A stretch of 64,000 bases of DNA from positions 7,211,501 through 7,275,500 of the forward strand of contig CM057146.1 of the NCBI GenBank assembly GCA_029964075.1, in the 5' to 3' direction. Position numbers and translations under genes: made by a program. Positions 61,001 to 63,274 of this stretch are shown piece after piece; position 1 is the stretch's first letter, and each line of letters opens with the position of its first letter. The notes beneath the pieces are model-generated. The model did no database searches, was not told the DNA's origin, and worked only from the letters and a program-made list of their open reading frames with translations. The DNA comes from Patiria pectinifera (taxonomy: Eukaryota > Echinodermata > Asteroidea > Valvatida > Asterinidae).

Positions 61001-62461
61001 ATTTACTTTTAATTAACACATTGTTTTGCTTTCTCCCATGCTTCCTTCTACGCGGGAAACTCCCCACTCTTCTTGCCATTGCTTTCTTGCAGTCTTCGTA
61101 TGGCTCAAAGGTAAAAAAAACTCTTTAAAAAGGGGGAAAAAGCTTTGTTTCATCATGTTGAAATATTATTTTAACCAGTTCACGCCGGTTCAAGAACGGA
61201 ACGAGGCGCAGGATTACTTTTCACTTGACCTCAATGCCTGGCGGGTTGAAGCCATCACCCTCGGGCAGCACTCTCATACTTACAGCCTCGCCCCCTGCGA
61301 GCAGGGGCCAATTTCACGGCGCTGCTCAGCACAAAAGTTTGCTTAGCATAAAAAAAATCTGGCTTATAAAGGCAGGTTACCAGCCAAAACTCCATTTTAT
61401 GTATATTGCTCTTGATTGGTATTCAGCTGTTGTTTGCTTAGCATGAATATCACATGGCGTTTTGGCTGGTAACCTGCTTTTTTAAGCCAGACTTTTTTTG
61501 TGCTAAGCAAATTTTTGGGGCCCAGGTCGCTGACAGATATTTCCGGCCTCGCTCCCTGCATGTTTATCCGTCATCCGTTATACATGGCCTCCGGCGCGAA
61601 CTGGTTAAGAGGGAACGTTTTTGAGGTGGTTGGTTTAATTAAAGGGTGGTTCGTACTTCATACAAATGCCAAGGCAAAATTTAAAGTCACAATACATTCG
61701 CAGCGAAATTCGCTAGAGTTGGAGTGTGTTACATTTTTGCCAATTCACACAAACTTGGCGAGGTCACAAGGCCGCAGTTGCATTCTCTTTTGCGCTGAGT
61801 ATGAACCGACCTTAATAAGTTATCAAACAAAAAAAACATTATGGTGAGTGGTTCATGGTGTATGGTGGGCAGGGGCTGGTGACTTTAAGTATGGAAATTA
61901 ATTACATTATGCAAATTATGCAAGTTTGATTTTCAAATAATCTACAAACGGAAGCTGACCAGGCGCATTATATTAATGTTGGTAAAGTTGAACAAAGAAA
62001 TTGACTGGAGCGGGGTTTGAGCCTGCGACCTCCAGATTGCAGTTCCGGCGCTCTACCAACTGAGCTATGCAGCCCTATGTTAGGGGTTCCCCCATTATGT
62101 CAATATCTTTATTCATGAGGTGCTAGTCAGAATGCTTTAAAAACAGTACGAGTGTGATTCCCCCAAATATCCCCTGTGCTGGCACAAATATGAACCCCTT
62201 TTTATCCCCCTTGTCCACCCTCAGGAGGGCTCGGAGAGCGACATCGAGTACACGGAAGACCCCCACTCCTTTGCCAACCACTACACCAACGTGCCCCCCG
62301 ACAGCACCTACCCTAGCCACTCCTGGCGACGTCAGAAGGGTCCCAAGGCCTACAGCTACACCGACAGCGAGTCGGACATGCACAGCATTCACATCAACGG
62401 GCTGGCTGGTATGCCGGCTGGTTCCCGAGCCCCGCTCCACGGATTCTCATCCTTCGTATAG
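21760..62461 (+). CDS. sdk: Sidekick cell-adhesion receptor, spliced CDS of 40 exons, 5' end missing
   Basis: Type I membrane protein of the immunoglobulin superfamily. Known sidekicks (Drosophila Sdk, vertebrate SDK1/SDK2) act in homophilic adhesion at synapses and cell vertices. Forty exons with canonical GT-AG ends join in one frame: 6,332 nt, about 2,110 residues. Order: Ig1-6 (residues 1-554), FN3 1-13 (555-1869), a 9-residue linker, a transmembrane helix (about 1891-1912) and a cytoplasmic tail ending GFSSFV. Six Ig, thirteen FN3 and this C terminus are diagnostic of sidekick, and human SDK2 is about 2,170 residues. Blocks remembered from vertebrate SDKs recur, such as FDGNSP in FN3-1, VPGP(P/V) starts, FYEEWWFL before the membrane and RPSPGS in the tail. 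Every domain-boundary intron is phase 1. The signal-peptide exon was not found. The invertebrate orthologue cannot be assigned to SDK1 or SDK2. Confidence 0.96.
22470..22930. mobile_element. Palindromic Tc1/mariner-like foldback element
   Basis: It begins CAGGGTGAGT and ends ACTCACCCTG, with TA on each side (22468-22469, 22931-22932). Nearly the whole 461 bp folds back: for example GGTTCTGTCCACGGATCA pairs with TGATCCGTGGACAGAAC around a spacer near 22720. It lies in the intron between exons 1 and 2. Confidence 0.75.
23059..23139 (+). CDS. sdk: Exon 2: Ig domain 2, first part
   Basis: Residues 89-115, 81 nt, phase 1 to phase 1. The acceptor is CCTGGTAG and the donor GTAAAC. It begins YLDNF, like the YMGSF-type start of Ig2 in vertebrate sidekicks, and carries the first Ig cysteine, C112 (VILSCPDI). 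It was too short to stand out as an open frame and was found from phase and homology. Confidence 0.88.
   Translation: MWTTSSEGIGQRLSWLGRPSFYLVLI
23519..23713 (+). CDS. sdk: Exon 3: Ig domain 2, second part
   Basis: Residues 116-180, 195 nt, phase 1 to phase 1. The acceptor CCACACAG is followed by the codon for D in [10 protein letters not shown], and the donor is GTATGT at 23714. W125 and C160 (GAYTCRAS) complete the Ig fold started in exon 2. The SYPEP-x-(V/I)TW segment corresponds to SFPQPQVTW remembered from SDK2. Confidence 0.93.
23999..24104 (+). CDS. sdk: Exon 4: Ig domain 3, first part
   Basis: Residues 181-215, 106 nt, phase 1 to phase 2. The acceptor is TTTCAACAG. The donor GTTGGT at 24105 is weaker than its neighbours. 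The exon encodes the linker and first strands, with [10 protein letters not shown] and the Ig cysteine in LECIVNAR. The ECxxNARPL motif is split by the intron, and the Arg codon is completed in exon 5. Confidence 0.9.
24209..24280 (+). mobile_element. Fragment of the same TACAGGGTGAGT element
   Basis: TACAGGGTGAGT, an A-run, then GAAACCCAAATGT and ATTTTAGTGAAGTTC match the left arm at 22470-22540. Only one arm remains, in the intron between exons 4 and 5. Confidence 0.65.
24415..24602 (+). CDS. sdk: Exon 5: Ig domain 3, second part
   Basis: Residues 216-278, 188 nt, phase 2 to phase 1. The acceptor TTTTTTTTCCAG follows a strong pyrimidine tract, and the donor is GTAAGT. It starts [14 protein letters not shown] and carries the second cysteine in GVYECEAK, closing Ig3. 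The next intron is 3.5 kb. Confidence 0.92.
26326..26838 (+). mobile_element. TTTAAAG(A/C)TATAGTCC MITE, copy A
   Basis: TTTAAAGATATAGTCCATCA at the left is mirrored by TGATGGACTATAGCTTTAAA at the right (one mismatch). The 513-bp interior contains CAGCTCAGCTTCAGCTG and TCACAGGGAG. Copies B and C are at 56934-57559 and 30748-31221. Confidence 0.75.
27190..27800 (+). repeat. Diverged tandem duplication, offset about 318 bp
   Basis: Two copies share ATAGTTTG(A/G)TATT, CATGCAAT(T/C)TGCATATC, CCAACATG, TACATGTACAT and TTTCCAGTCAGGGG. Both lie in intron 5. Confidence 0.75.
28103..28260 (+). CDS. sdk: Exon 6: Ig domain 4, first part
   Basis: Residues 279-331, 158 nt, phase 1 to phase 0. The acceptor is TGACGCAG and the donor GTAGGT at 28261. 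It starts SPPTFTDPP and carries the cysteine in [13 protein letters not shown] and the tryptophan in VTWFRN. The IPC-x-A-x-G-(V/I)P-x-P pattern is the one I recall from Ig4 of SDK. Confidence 0.93.
28612..28732 (+). CDS. sdk: Exon 7: Ig domain 4, second part
   Basis: Residues 332-371, 121 nt, phase 0 to phase 1. The acceptor is ATACCAAG and the donor GTAAGG. Encodes VLDSGSLQI and the second cysteine in [14 protein letters not shown], completing Ig4. Too short and frame-interrupted to appear as a long open frame; placed by phase and homology. Confidence 0.9.
29625..29741 (+). CDS. sdk: Exon 8: Ig domain 5, first part
   Basis: Residues 372-410, 117 nt, phase 1 to phase 1. The acceptor is TCTCATTTCAG and the donor GTGAGA at 29742. 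Encodes [13 protein letters not shown], the cysteine in [13 protein letters not shown] and the tryptophan in TITWLR. SDK2 has a closely similar GAPRPAITW here (remembered). Confidence 0.92.
30201..30350 (+). CDS. sdk: Exon 9: Ig domain 5, second part
   Basis: Residues 411-460, 150 nt, phase 1 to phase 1. The acceptor is CTTTTCACAG and the donor GTAAGT at 30351. Encodes GDLFFAS and the second cysteine in [12 protein letters not shown], completing Ig5. Confidence 0.93.
30748..31221 (-). mobile_element. TTTAAAG MITE, copy C (inverted)
   Basis: Reverse-oriented relative of copy A, with TTTAAAGGTAGAGT at the left and ACTCTACCTTTAAA at the right. The interior matches the complement of copy A (CAGCTATCCAAAAAGTAACT; TTTGTTGCTTCAAACGAA). 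It lies in the intron before exon 10. Confidence 0.65.
31341..31622 (+). CDS. sdk: Exon 10: Ig domain 6 in one exon
   Basis: Residues 461-554, 282 nt, phase 1 to phase 1. The acceptor is CTGATTCCAG and the donor GTAAGT at 31623. The whole domain is in one exon: [25 protein letters not shown] and [13 protein letters not shown]. The C-x-x-x-HDP-x-V spacing is that of sidekick Ig6. It is GC-rich compared with the flanking introns. Confidence 0.95.
32457..32591 (+). CDS. sdk: Exon 11: FN3 domain 1 (type A), first part
   Basis: Residues 555-599, 135 nt, phase 1 to phase 1. The acceptor is TTTGTGGACAG and the donor GTAAGA. Begins ELPQKPTNV and carries the FN3 tryptophan in [18 protein letters not shown], nearly the SDK consensus for the first FN3. 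The intron falls after IIEQKED, the same place and phase as in FN3-13. Confidence 0.94.
32812..33075 (+). mobile_element. tRNA-derived SINE, copy 1
   Basis: A tRNA-like head (GGACAAGTGGTTAGGG as A-box region, GGGATTTGAATCC as B-box region) is followed by a body with TGTCCTTGGGCAAGCCACTT, CTCTCCACCCGG and GGCCTGATGGGCCATATGGG. It is the uninterrupted form of the copy split at 58650-60545. Confidence 0.75.
33268..33435 (+). CDS. sdk: Exon 12: FN3 domain 1, second part
   Basis: Residues 600-655, 168 nt, phase 1 to phase 1. The acceptor is TTTTTCCAG and the donor GTAAGT at 33436. Completes FN3-1 with [18 protein letters not shown], then the HIPEE linker. A tRNA-derived SINE occupies much of the intron before it. 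Confidence 0.94.
33695..33800 (-). repeat. (ATTCA)n tract and possible inverted retroposon tail
   Basis: ATTCAATTCAATTCAATTTT precedes TTCTCATCATGTAAAACG. It is the complement of the (GAATT)n tail type at 8397-8425. Confidence 0.45.
34487..34557 (+). CDS. sdk: Exon 13: FN3 domain 2 (type B), first part
   Basis: Residues 656-679, exactly 71 nt, phase 1 to phase 0. The acceptor is TTCCACCAG and the donor GTAACT. Encodes [10 protein letters not shown] to IIVEWQ and stops one residue after the FN3 tryptophan. Exons 20 and 28 have the same length and cut point. Confidence 0.92.
34863..35084. mobile_element. piggyBac-like MITE, intron 13
   Basis: It starts TTAACCCTAAC and ends GTTAGGGTTAA. Its right half (ACAGAGTCCAACT... 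to CACCCTAGGGAG) recurs inverted at 57246-57350. Confidence 0.65.
35171..35405 (+). CDS. sdk: Exon 14: FN3 domain 2, second part
   Basis: Residues 680-757, 235 nt, phase 0 to phase 1. The acceptor is CCTTTCCAG and the donor GTATGA. Encodes [13 protein letters not shown] and [17 protein letters not shown], matching the sidekick pattern IWTxYEIxVAAYNxAGLG. Confidence 0.95.
36121..36236 (+). CDS. sdk: Exon 15: FN3 domain 3 (type C), first part
   Basis: Residues 758-796, exactly 116 nt, phase 1 to phase 0. The acceptor is TTTGTGATCAG and the donor GTAGGT. Encodes [21 protein letters not shown] and INGINLGYK. The exon ends right after GYK, as in exons 22 and 30. SDK2 has FINGINQGYK at this place (remembered). 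Confidence 0.94.
36317..36480 (+). repeat. Dispersed repeat, partner inverted at 42262-42394
   Basis: GCAAGTTCCGGC, ACTATAGTTA, TAGTCGACTATT, CTGGTTACCAA and AAAGCACAACGGGGAGCCAG all recur on the other strand in intron 21. Family not recognised. Confidence 0.7.
36545..36705. repeat. Large imperfect palindrome with GAGGCGAAGCC loop
   Basis: The left arm (AATGAATGTT... GAGAATATTTTCAT... TGTTCCATTCAA) pairs with the right arm (TTGAATGGAACA... ATGAAAATATTCTC... AACATTCATT) around GAGGCGAAGCC. Intron 15. Confidence 0.8.
37293..37488 (+). CDS. sdk: Exon 16: FN3 domain 3, second part
   Basis: Residues 797-861, 196 nt, phase 0 to phase 1. The acceptor is GTTGCCAACAG. The donor is GTCAGT, with C at +3. 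Encodes [18 protein letters not shown] and DGPTSP, then the RTHED linker that is almost unchanged in vertebrate SDKs. Confidence 0.95.
37944..38042 (+). CDS. sdk: Exon 17: FN3 domain 4 (type D), first part
   Basis: Residues 862-894, 99 nt, phase 1 to phase 1. The acceptor is TTTCTTGTAG and the donor GTAAGT. Encodes [24 protein letters not shown] and TNGIIT, closely matching the sidekick VPGPVGHLSF start of FN3-4. Confidence 0.94.
38660..39115 (+). mobile_element. 5'-truncated CR1/L2-like LINE, reverse-transcriptase C-terminal part
   Basis: An open frame to the TAG at 39037-39039 encodes [39 protein letters not shown] and the end [14 protein letters not shown]. That is the typical C-terminal region of CR1/L2-type reverse transcriptase ORFs. 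The upstream part is missing. It lies in intron 17 in the same orientation as sdk. Confidence 0.7.
39237..39428 (+). CDS. sdk: Exon 18: FN3 domain 4, second part
   Basis: Residues 895-958, 192 nt, phase 1 to phase 1. The acceptor is ATATCCTTAG and the donor GTAAGT. Encodes [24 protein letters not shown] and SSGVPP. The preceding intron contains a 5'-truncated LINE. Confidence 0.95.
40058..40357 (+). CDS. sdk: Exon 19: FN3 domain 5 (type A) in one exon
   Basis: Residues 959-1058, 300 nt, phase 1 to phase 1. The acceptor is CCTCTCCTCCAG and the donor GTGAGT at 40358. It is the only FN3 domain here with no internal intron. Encodes [31 protein letters not shown] and the RKIQTLQ linker, all sidekick FN3-5 hallmarks. 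Confidence 0.95.
40384..40577. mobile_element. MITE with CCCTAACCCTGCT / GGGTTAGGGTT ends
   Basis: It starts just after exon 19's donor region, with CCCTAACCCTGCTGAATCCA, and ends GGGGGTTAGGGTTAA. Internal TTGGATT/AATCCAA motifs are mirrored. Related to 6448-6913. Confidence 0.5.
41057..41127 (+). CDS. sdk: Exon 20: FN3 domain 6 (type B), first part
   Basis: Residues 1059-1082, exactly 71 nt, phase 1 to phase 0. The acceptor is TTTTTTCATAG and the donor GTAAGT. Encodes [19 protein letters not shown] and VRWV, cut one residue after the FN3 tryptophan. It was too short for an open-frame call and was placed from phase and sequence. Confidence 0.92.
41196..41545 (+). mobile_element. Degenerate LINE remnant (CR1/L2-like)
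   Basis: Translation gives [18 protein letters not shown] and [12 protein letters not shown], then runs into stops. This is the same reverse-transcriptase C-terminal motif as the 38660 copy, but from an older insertion. Intron 20, + orientation. Confidence 0.65.
41889..42129 (+). CDS. sdk: Exon 21: FN3 domain 6, second part
   Basis: Residues 1083-1162, 241 nt, phase 0 to phase 1. The acceptor is TTTCACAG and the donor GTACAT. Encodes [28 protein letters not shown] and GVGPIS, ending GRTIDT. Vertebrate SDK has LEEWTEYRVQVQAFN at the same place (remembered). Confidence 0.95.
42262..42394 (-). repeat. Inverted partner of the 36317-36480 repeat
   Basis: CTGGCTCCCCGTTGTGCTTT, TTGGTAACCAGTGGTAATG, TAGTCGACTA and GCCCGAACTTGC are the complement of the intron 15 copy. 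Confidence 0.7.
42734..42849 (+). CDS. sdk: Exon 22: FN3 domain 7 (type C), first part
   Basis: Residues 1163-1201, exactly 116 nt, phase 1 to phase 0. The acceptor is TTTAACCACAG and the donor GTAAAA. Encodes [21 protein letters not shown] and NGAILGYK. It begins VPSSGP, as in vertebrate SDK FN3-7, and ends after GYK. Confidence 0.94.
43374..43560 (+). CDS. sdk: Exon 23: FN3 domain 7, second part
   Basis: Residues 1202-1263, 187 nt, phase 0 to phase 1. The acceptor is TCCACACAG and the donor GTGAGT. Encodes [20 protein letters not shown] and MGDG, matching the SDK FN3-7 end with its GDG turn. Confidence 0.95.
43755..43861 (+). CDS. sdk: Exon 24: FN3 domain 8 (type D), first part
   Basis: Residues 1264-1299, 107 nt, phase 1 to phase 0. 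The acceptor is TTTATTCTTAG and the donor GTGAGT. Encodes [18 protein letters not shown] and PNGVIQSYN. The VPGPPxGILFPEV block is almost identical to vertebrate SDK as I recall it. Confidence 0.96.
44244..44430 (+). CDS. sdk: Exon 25: FN3 domain 8, second part
   Basis: Residues 1300-1361, 187 nt, phase 0 to phase 1. The acceptor is GGCTACTCAG and the donor GTGAGT at 44431. Encodes [17 protein letters not shown] and the VITTNDR linker. The 11-bp minisatellite starts about 25 bp into the following intron. Confidence 0.94.
44455..44940 (+). repeat. 11-bp minisatellite in intron 25
   Basis: The unit is (A/T)GTCA(A/G/T)TCACA, about 40 copies, some shortened to 9 bp. All three forward frames stay open as SHKSITSQ-like peptides because of the repeat, not because it codes. 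Confidence 0.9.
45310..45502 (+). CDS. sdk: Exon 26: FN3 domain 9 (type A), first part
   Basis: Residues 1362-1425, 193 nt, phase 1 to phase 2. The acceptor is TTCACTGCCAG and the donor GTAAGC. Encodes [38 protein letters not shown] and SYVVDK. It has the only phase-2 intron of the FN3 array. Confidence 0.94.
45978..46081 (+). CDS. sdk: Exon 27: FN3 domain 9, second part
   Basis: Residues 1426-1460, 104 nt, phase 2 to phase 1. The acceptor is TCCTTTTAG and the donor GTGAGA. Encodes [18 protein letters not shown], matching RLKPFTSYKFRVKATNDIG of vertebrate SDK (remembered). The 22-bp minisatellite lies in the next intron. Confidence 0.93.
46193..46908 (+). repeat. 22-bp minisatellite flanked by 56-bp direct repeats
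   Basis: About 27 copies of ATACTGCAACATAAATGGTG plus AG fill 46250-46851. Two copies carry an extra 6-bp CTGCAA-type insertion. Flanks 46193-46248 and 46853-46908 are near-identical direct repeats (ATTTCAAAAGATGAGCA...). The 209-223-codon minus-strand frames are by-products of the repeat. Intron 27. Confidence 0.95.
46940..47010 (+). CDS. sdk: Exon 28: FN3 domain 10 (type B), first part
   Basis: Residues 1461-1484, exactly 71 nt, phase 1 to phase 0. The acceptor is TTCCTATCAG and the donor GTGAGT. Encodes [19 protein letters not shown] and VVWT, cut after the FN3 tryptophan plus one residue. SDK has APDEAPTILSVTPHTTTSV here (remembered). Confidence 0.93.
47827..48055 (+). CDS. sdk: Exon 29: FN3 domain 10, second part
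   Basis: Residues 1485-1560, 229 nt, phase 0 to phase 1. The acceptor is ACCAACACAG and the donor GTAAGT. Encodes [34 protein letters not shown] and VYVGVA. Vertebrate SDKs carry an insertion of about 30 residues after this RxRYREL-like strand (remembered), and it is absent here. A mariner-like element starts five bases into the intron. Confidence 0.94.
48063..48476. mobile_element. Tc1/mariner-like element at a splice donor
   Basis: It begins CAGTGGAACGCTGCTATAAC and ends GGTATAGCGTCGTTCCATTG, inverted ends with TA at 48061-48062 and 48477-48478. It is 414 bp and has no transposase frame. GTTCGGTATAGC recurs near the right end. It lies directly after the exon 29 donor GTAAGTA. Confidence 0.75.
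48915..49143. mobile_element. GGGCCC-ended MITE, intron 29
   Basis: The left end GGGCCCGGTTCAATTCAT and right end CTTGAAATGGGGCCC are inverted. TTCCGGACAAGTTGC and ACTTGTCCGGAAC mirror inside. Similar termini occur at 61304-61525. Confidence 0.6.
49233..49348 (+). CDS. sdk: Exon 30: FN3 domain 11 (type C), first part
   Basis: Residues 1561-1599, exactly 116 nt, phase 1 to phase 0. The acceptor is TTTTTGTATGTAG and the donor GTAAGA. Encodes [26 protein letters not shown] and NGGLQGYK, ending after GYK like exons 15 and 22. Confidence 0.94.
49419..49553 (+). mobile_element. tRNA-derived SINE, partial copy 2
   Basis: Shares GGTGGCCGAGGG, GGTTTAAATCC, TGTCCTTGGGCAAGACACTT and CTCTCTCCACACAGGAGTA with the copies at 32812 and 58650. 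Truncated at its 3' end. Intron 30. Confidence 0.65.
49984..50075 (+). repeat. Dispersed repeat, copy of 6998-7110
   Basis: TTTCTCTGAATCATTAAT, AACATGGTTAATCGGC and CCTTTCATAACGCTGGA match the upstream copy with few changes. Confidence 0.6.
50254..50458 (+). CDS. sdk: Exon 31: FN3 domain 11, second part
   Basis: Residues 1600-1667, 205 nt, phase 0 to phase 1. The acceptor is CACTCCAACAG. I chose donor GTCAGT at 50459 because it restores the usual Val of the next VPG. An alternative donor GTGGTC at 50456 would shorten the exon by 3 nt. Encodes [20 protein letters not shown] and GDGPAS. Confidence 0.9.
51327..51464 (+). CDS. sdk: Exon 32: FN3 domain 12 (type D), first part
   Basis: Residues 1668-1713, 138 nt, phase 1 to phase 1. 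The acceptor AG follows a run of T, and the donor is GTATGT. Encodes [40 protein letters not shown] and TPID. The YES/YEP-x-x-(T/S)PVDG region matches sidekick FN3-12. Confidence 0.93.
52094..52258 (+). CDS. sdk: Exon 33: FN3 domain 12, second part
   Basis: Residues 1714-1768, 165 nt, phase 1 to phase 1. The acceptor is TCATATGCAG and the donor GTAATT. Encodes [41 protein letters not shown] and E. The ANVTTGPGEG-like end is a vertebrate SDK signature (remembered). Confidence 0.95.
52328..52416. repeat. Hairpin in intron 33
   Basis: GGAGTCTGGATGTTGATAAT pairs with ATTATCAGCATCCAGA plus a repeated CATCCAGACTCC, around a CAGTCGAAGGCGAG loop. Related sequence occurs near 30002-30028. The loop resembles GAGGCGAAGCC at 36545-36705. 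Confidence 0.75.
52956..53084 (+). CDS. sdk: Exon 34: FN3 domain 13 (type A), first part
   Basis: Residues 1769-1811, 129 nt, phase 1 to phase 1. The acceptor is TCTTGCTCAG and the donor GTGGGT. Encodes [28 protein letters not shown] and [12 protein letters not shown]. The intron after ESQEE is at the same point and phase as the one after EQKED in FN3-1. Confidence 0.92.
53518..53691 (+). CDS. sdk: Exon 35: FN3 domain 13, second part
   Basis: Residues 1812-1869, 174 nt, phase 1 to phase 1. The acceptor is GCGTACACAG and the donor GTAAGG. Encodes [19 protein letters not shown] and ends MKTTPA. This closes the extracellular FN3 array. The usual glycine of the F-G turn is not obvious (QQSISFP). 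Confidence 0.93.
53975..54025 (+). repeat. tRNA-like 3' half (SINE remnant)
   Basis: GGAGGTCGTGGGTTCAAGTC resembles a tRNA variable loop and T-arm (B box GGTTCAAGTCC). The upstream half does not fold convincingly. Intron 35. Confidence 0.4.
54752..54778 (+). CDS. sdk: Exon 36: candidate 27-nt microexon before the membrane
   Basis: Residues 1870-1878 (GENTAQPDP), 27 nt, phase 1 to phase 1. It is flanked by TTGCTGTAG and GTATCA. Exons 35 and 37 would also join in frame without it, so it may be an optional cassette or a chance match. I know of no clear vertebrate counterpart. Confidence 0.5.
56609..56734 (+). CDS. sdk: Exon 37: transmembrane exon
   Basis: Residues 1879-1920, 126 nt, phase 1 to phase 1. 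The acceptor is TCTAATCCTAG and the donor [16 protein letters not shown] leads into a 22-residue hydrophobic helix (about 1891-1912) followed by basic GKSRMYK, the expected stop-transfer signal. FYEEWWFL is the sidekick juxtamembrane signature. Confidence 0.96.
56934..57559 (+). mobile_element. TTTAAAG MITE, copy B, with nested insertions
   Basis: Same termini and interior as copy A (26326-26838). It also contains a tRNA T-arm-like piece (57058-57090, GGTCGCAGGTTCAAACCCCG), absent from copy A, and a piggyBac-like fragment (57246-57350). It fills most of intron 37. Confidence 0.7.
57246..57350 (-). mobile_element. Fragment of piggyBac-like MITE inside copy B
   Basis: TTAACCCTAACTCCCTAGGG to GTTGGACTCTGTG is the reverse complement of 34975-35084. 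Confidence 0.6.
57664..57844 (+). CDS. sdk: Exon 38: cytoplasmic tail, proximal part
   Basis: Residues 1921-1980, 181 nt, phase 1 to phase 2. The acceptor is GTCTTACAG and the donor GTGGGT. Encodes an acidic [14 protein letters not shown] segment, an arginine/glycine-rich stretch ([10 protein letters not shown]) and NGVYSRT, which recalls NGIYTRS of vertebrate SDK. The RG run is unusual for the family. Confidence 0.93.
58378..58531 (+). CDS. sdk: Exon 39: cytoplasmic tail, middle part
   Basis: Residues 1981-2032, 154 nt, phase 2 to phase 0. The acceptor is TTGATCATCCAG and the donor GTGAGC. Encodes [19 protein letters not shown], then [10 protein letters not shown] and SQSDSQ. RPSPGS and SSLTEK are both found in vertebrate SDK tails (remembered). 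The frame is open on only one side, so it shows only when joined by phase. Confidence 0.95.
58650..60545 (+). mobile_element. tRNA-derived SINE, copy 3, interrupted
   Basis: The tRNA-like head (GGCTAGTGGTTAGGG; GGGGTTCGAATCC) and body (TGTCCTTGGGCAAGCCACTT) run to 58886 (GGCCTGATGG). The rest (GATGGGCCATATTGGCTCTT) resumes at 60478. The 1.6 kb between is a separate transposon. The copy at 32812 shows the uninterrupted order. Confidence 0.8.
58887..60477. mobile_element. hAT-like non-autonomous element with 5-bp target duplication
   Basis: Perfect 11-bp inverted ends CAGGGCTCGAA / TTCGAGCCCTG bound 1,591 bp. GATGG is duplicated at 58882-58886 and 60478-60482. Subterminal GTCTAGTG motifs repeat at both ends. 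No transposase is recognised. The 86-codon frame at 59204-59464 is unassigned. The CAGGGCTCGAA end is hAT-like, but 8 bp is the usual hAT duplication, so the superfamily is tentative. Confidence 0.75.
61304..61525. mobile_element. GGGCC-ended palindromic MITE, intron 39
   Basis: GGGGCCAATTTCAC, GCACAAAAGTTTGCTTAGC and GGTTACCAGCCAAAACTCC are mirrored by GCGTTTTGGCTGGTAACC, TGCTAAGCAAATTT and GGGGCCC. Confidence 0.7.
62003..62074 (-). tRNA. tRNA-like sequence, probably a pseudogene or SINE head
   Basis: Read on the minus strand from 62074, a 72-nt cloverleaf can be drawn: acceptor GGCTGCA, D-stem GCTC/GAGC, anticodon stem CCGGA/TCTGG with loop ACTGCAA, then a T-arm. The T-loop is CTCAAAC instead of TTCAAAT-like, position 33 is C not T, and acceptor and T stems have mismatches. 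The anticodon would read TGC (Ala) or, shifted by one, GCA (Cys). These defects argue against a working tRNA. Intron 39. Confidence 0.4.
62225..62461 (+). CDS. sdk: Exon 40: C-terminal tail with PDZ-binding motif and stop
   Basis: Residues 2033-2110 and the TAG stop (62459-62461). The acceptor is TCCACCCTCAG. Encodes [37 protein letters not shown] and [13 protein letters not shown]. The final SFV is a class I-type PDZ ligand. In vertebrate SDKs the same GFSSFV end binds MAGI proteins and directs synaptic localisation. Intron 39 before it is 3.7 kb and full of nested repeats. Confidence 0.97.
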   Translation, partial: EGSESDIEYTEDPHSFANHYTNVPPDSTYPSHSWRRQKGPKAYSYTDSESDMHSIHINGLAGMPAGSRAPLHGFSSFV

Positions 62462-62859
62462 CAAAGTTGCTAAAATTTGACCCTTCCCCCTCAAAAGTTT
62501 GAACCGAATTTGTAAATTTTTATCCAAAATCTATTTCATACTTCACACGAATGTGAATGCCAAGTGACTTGACGTCACAAACTAGACATGGAATTTGCTG
62601 AAATTGAAATGTCATCAAGTTTTATGAATTTCCGTGCCAATTCTAGCGGTGATGTCAACAAAATTTGCATTCATGTGAAATATGACCCAACCTTCGAAGA
62701 CGACCTGGAATATTGTGGGAAGTACTTTTTAGAGAAAAGGAGTTATGGAATGATTTATAAAGAATTAAGAAATGATTTTTTAATTTTTTGTTTGGAATGT
62801 AATGTTTGTGTTGGTCTATTAATACCTTGTGTGTGGAGCATTTTACATTATGTCAAAGG

Positions 62860-62865
62860 AATAAA
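62860..62865 (+). promoter_or_regulatory. Candidate poly(A) signal AATAAA
   Basis: This is the first AATAAA after the sdk stop, about 400 bp downstream, with GT-containing sequence (ATTGTGGCATG) just after it. Confidence 0.35.
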
Positions 62866-63268
62866 TGATTGTGGCATGATCAATGCAAAAAAAATAGGTT
62901 CAATTTCGACATAATGTAAAAAAAAAATCCACCCCTTTTAAAAAAGTGCCGTGTGAATGGAGCTTGTAAGCAAAATATTGGAGAAATTTTATCTGATAAG
63001 CCAGATTAAGCAATAATGCTAAGTAAAGGTTACACATTTATGTACTAAGCAGAATTTTCATGCTTAGCATCTTCATGAAACTGGCCCAGTGCGCATGGCT
63101 ACAACTGTTAGTGGGTAAACGTTTTATCACCAAACAATTTGTTGGGTATATTGCAAAGGTTTCATTTGTGAAGTTTTGGGAGGGGGTGCACAGGAATGGC
63201 CCAAATCAGGATGATGCCCAAGTTGGAATTGGGACCAACGTGATACAGTGCTTGCTTTGCTGAACAGG

Positions 63269-63274
63269 AATAAA
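63269..63274 (+). promoter_or_regulatory. Candidate poly(A) signal AATAAA, distal
   Basis: This is the second AATAAA after the stop, about 810 bp downstream. It is an alternative end for the sdk transcript. Confidence 0.3.

Larger units (their letters stand above)
62462..63274 (+). other. Probable sdk 3' UTR (end not fixed)
   Basis: Sequence after the stop codon is AT-rich with no supported coding frame. Two AATAAA hexamers are visible, at 62860-62865 and 63269-63274, and either could end the transcript. A longer UTR running out of the window is also possible. Part of it (about 62975-63080) resembles the GCTTAGCA-containing dispersed repeats seen at 61304-61525. Confidence 0.5.

Noticed and set aside
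62003..62074. Functional tRNA gene
   Set aside because: T33 is replaced, the T-loop departs from consensus, and two stems have mismatches. Kept only as a tRNA-like pseudogene or SINE head.
62123..62480. Thr/Pro-rich + frame and a Val/Gly-rich minus frame over the last exon
   Set aside because: Both are shadows of exon 40, whose true frame gives the sidekick tail and GFSSFV.
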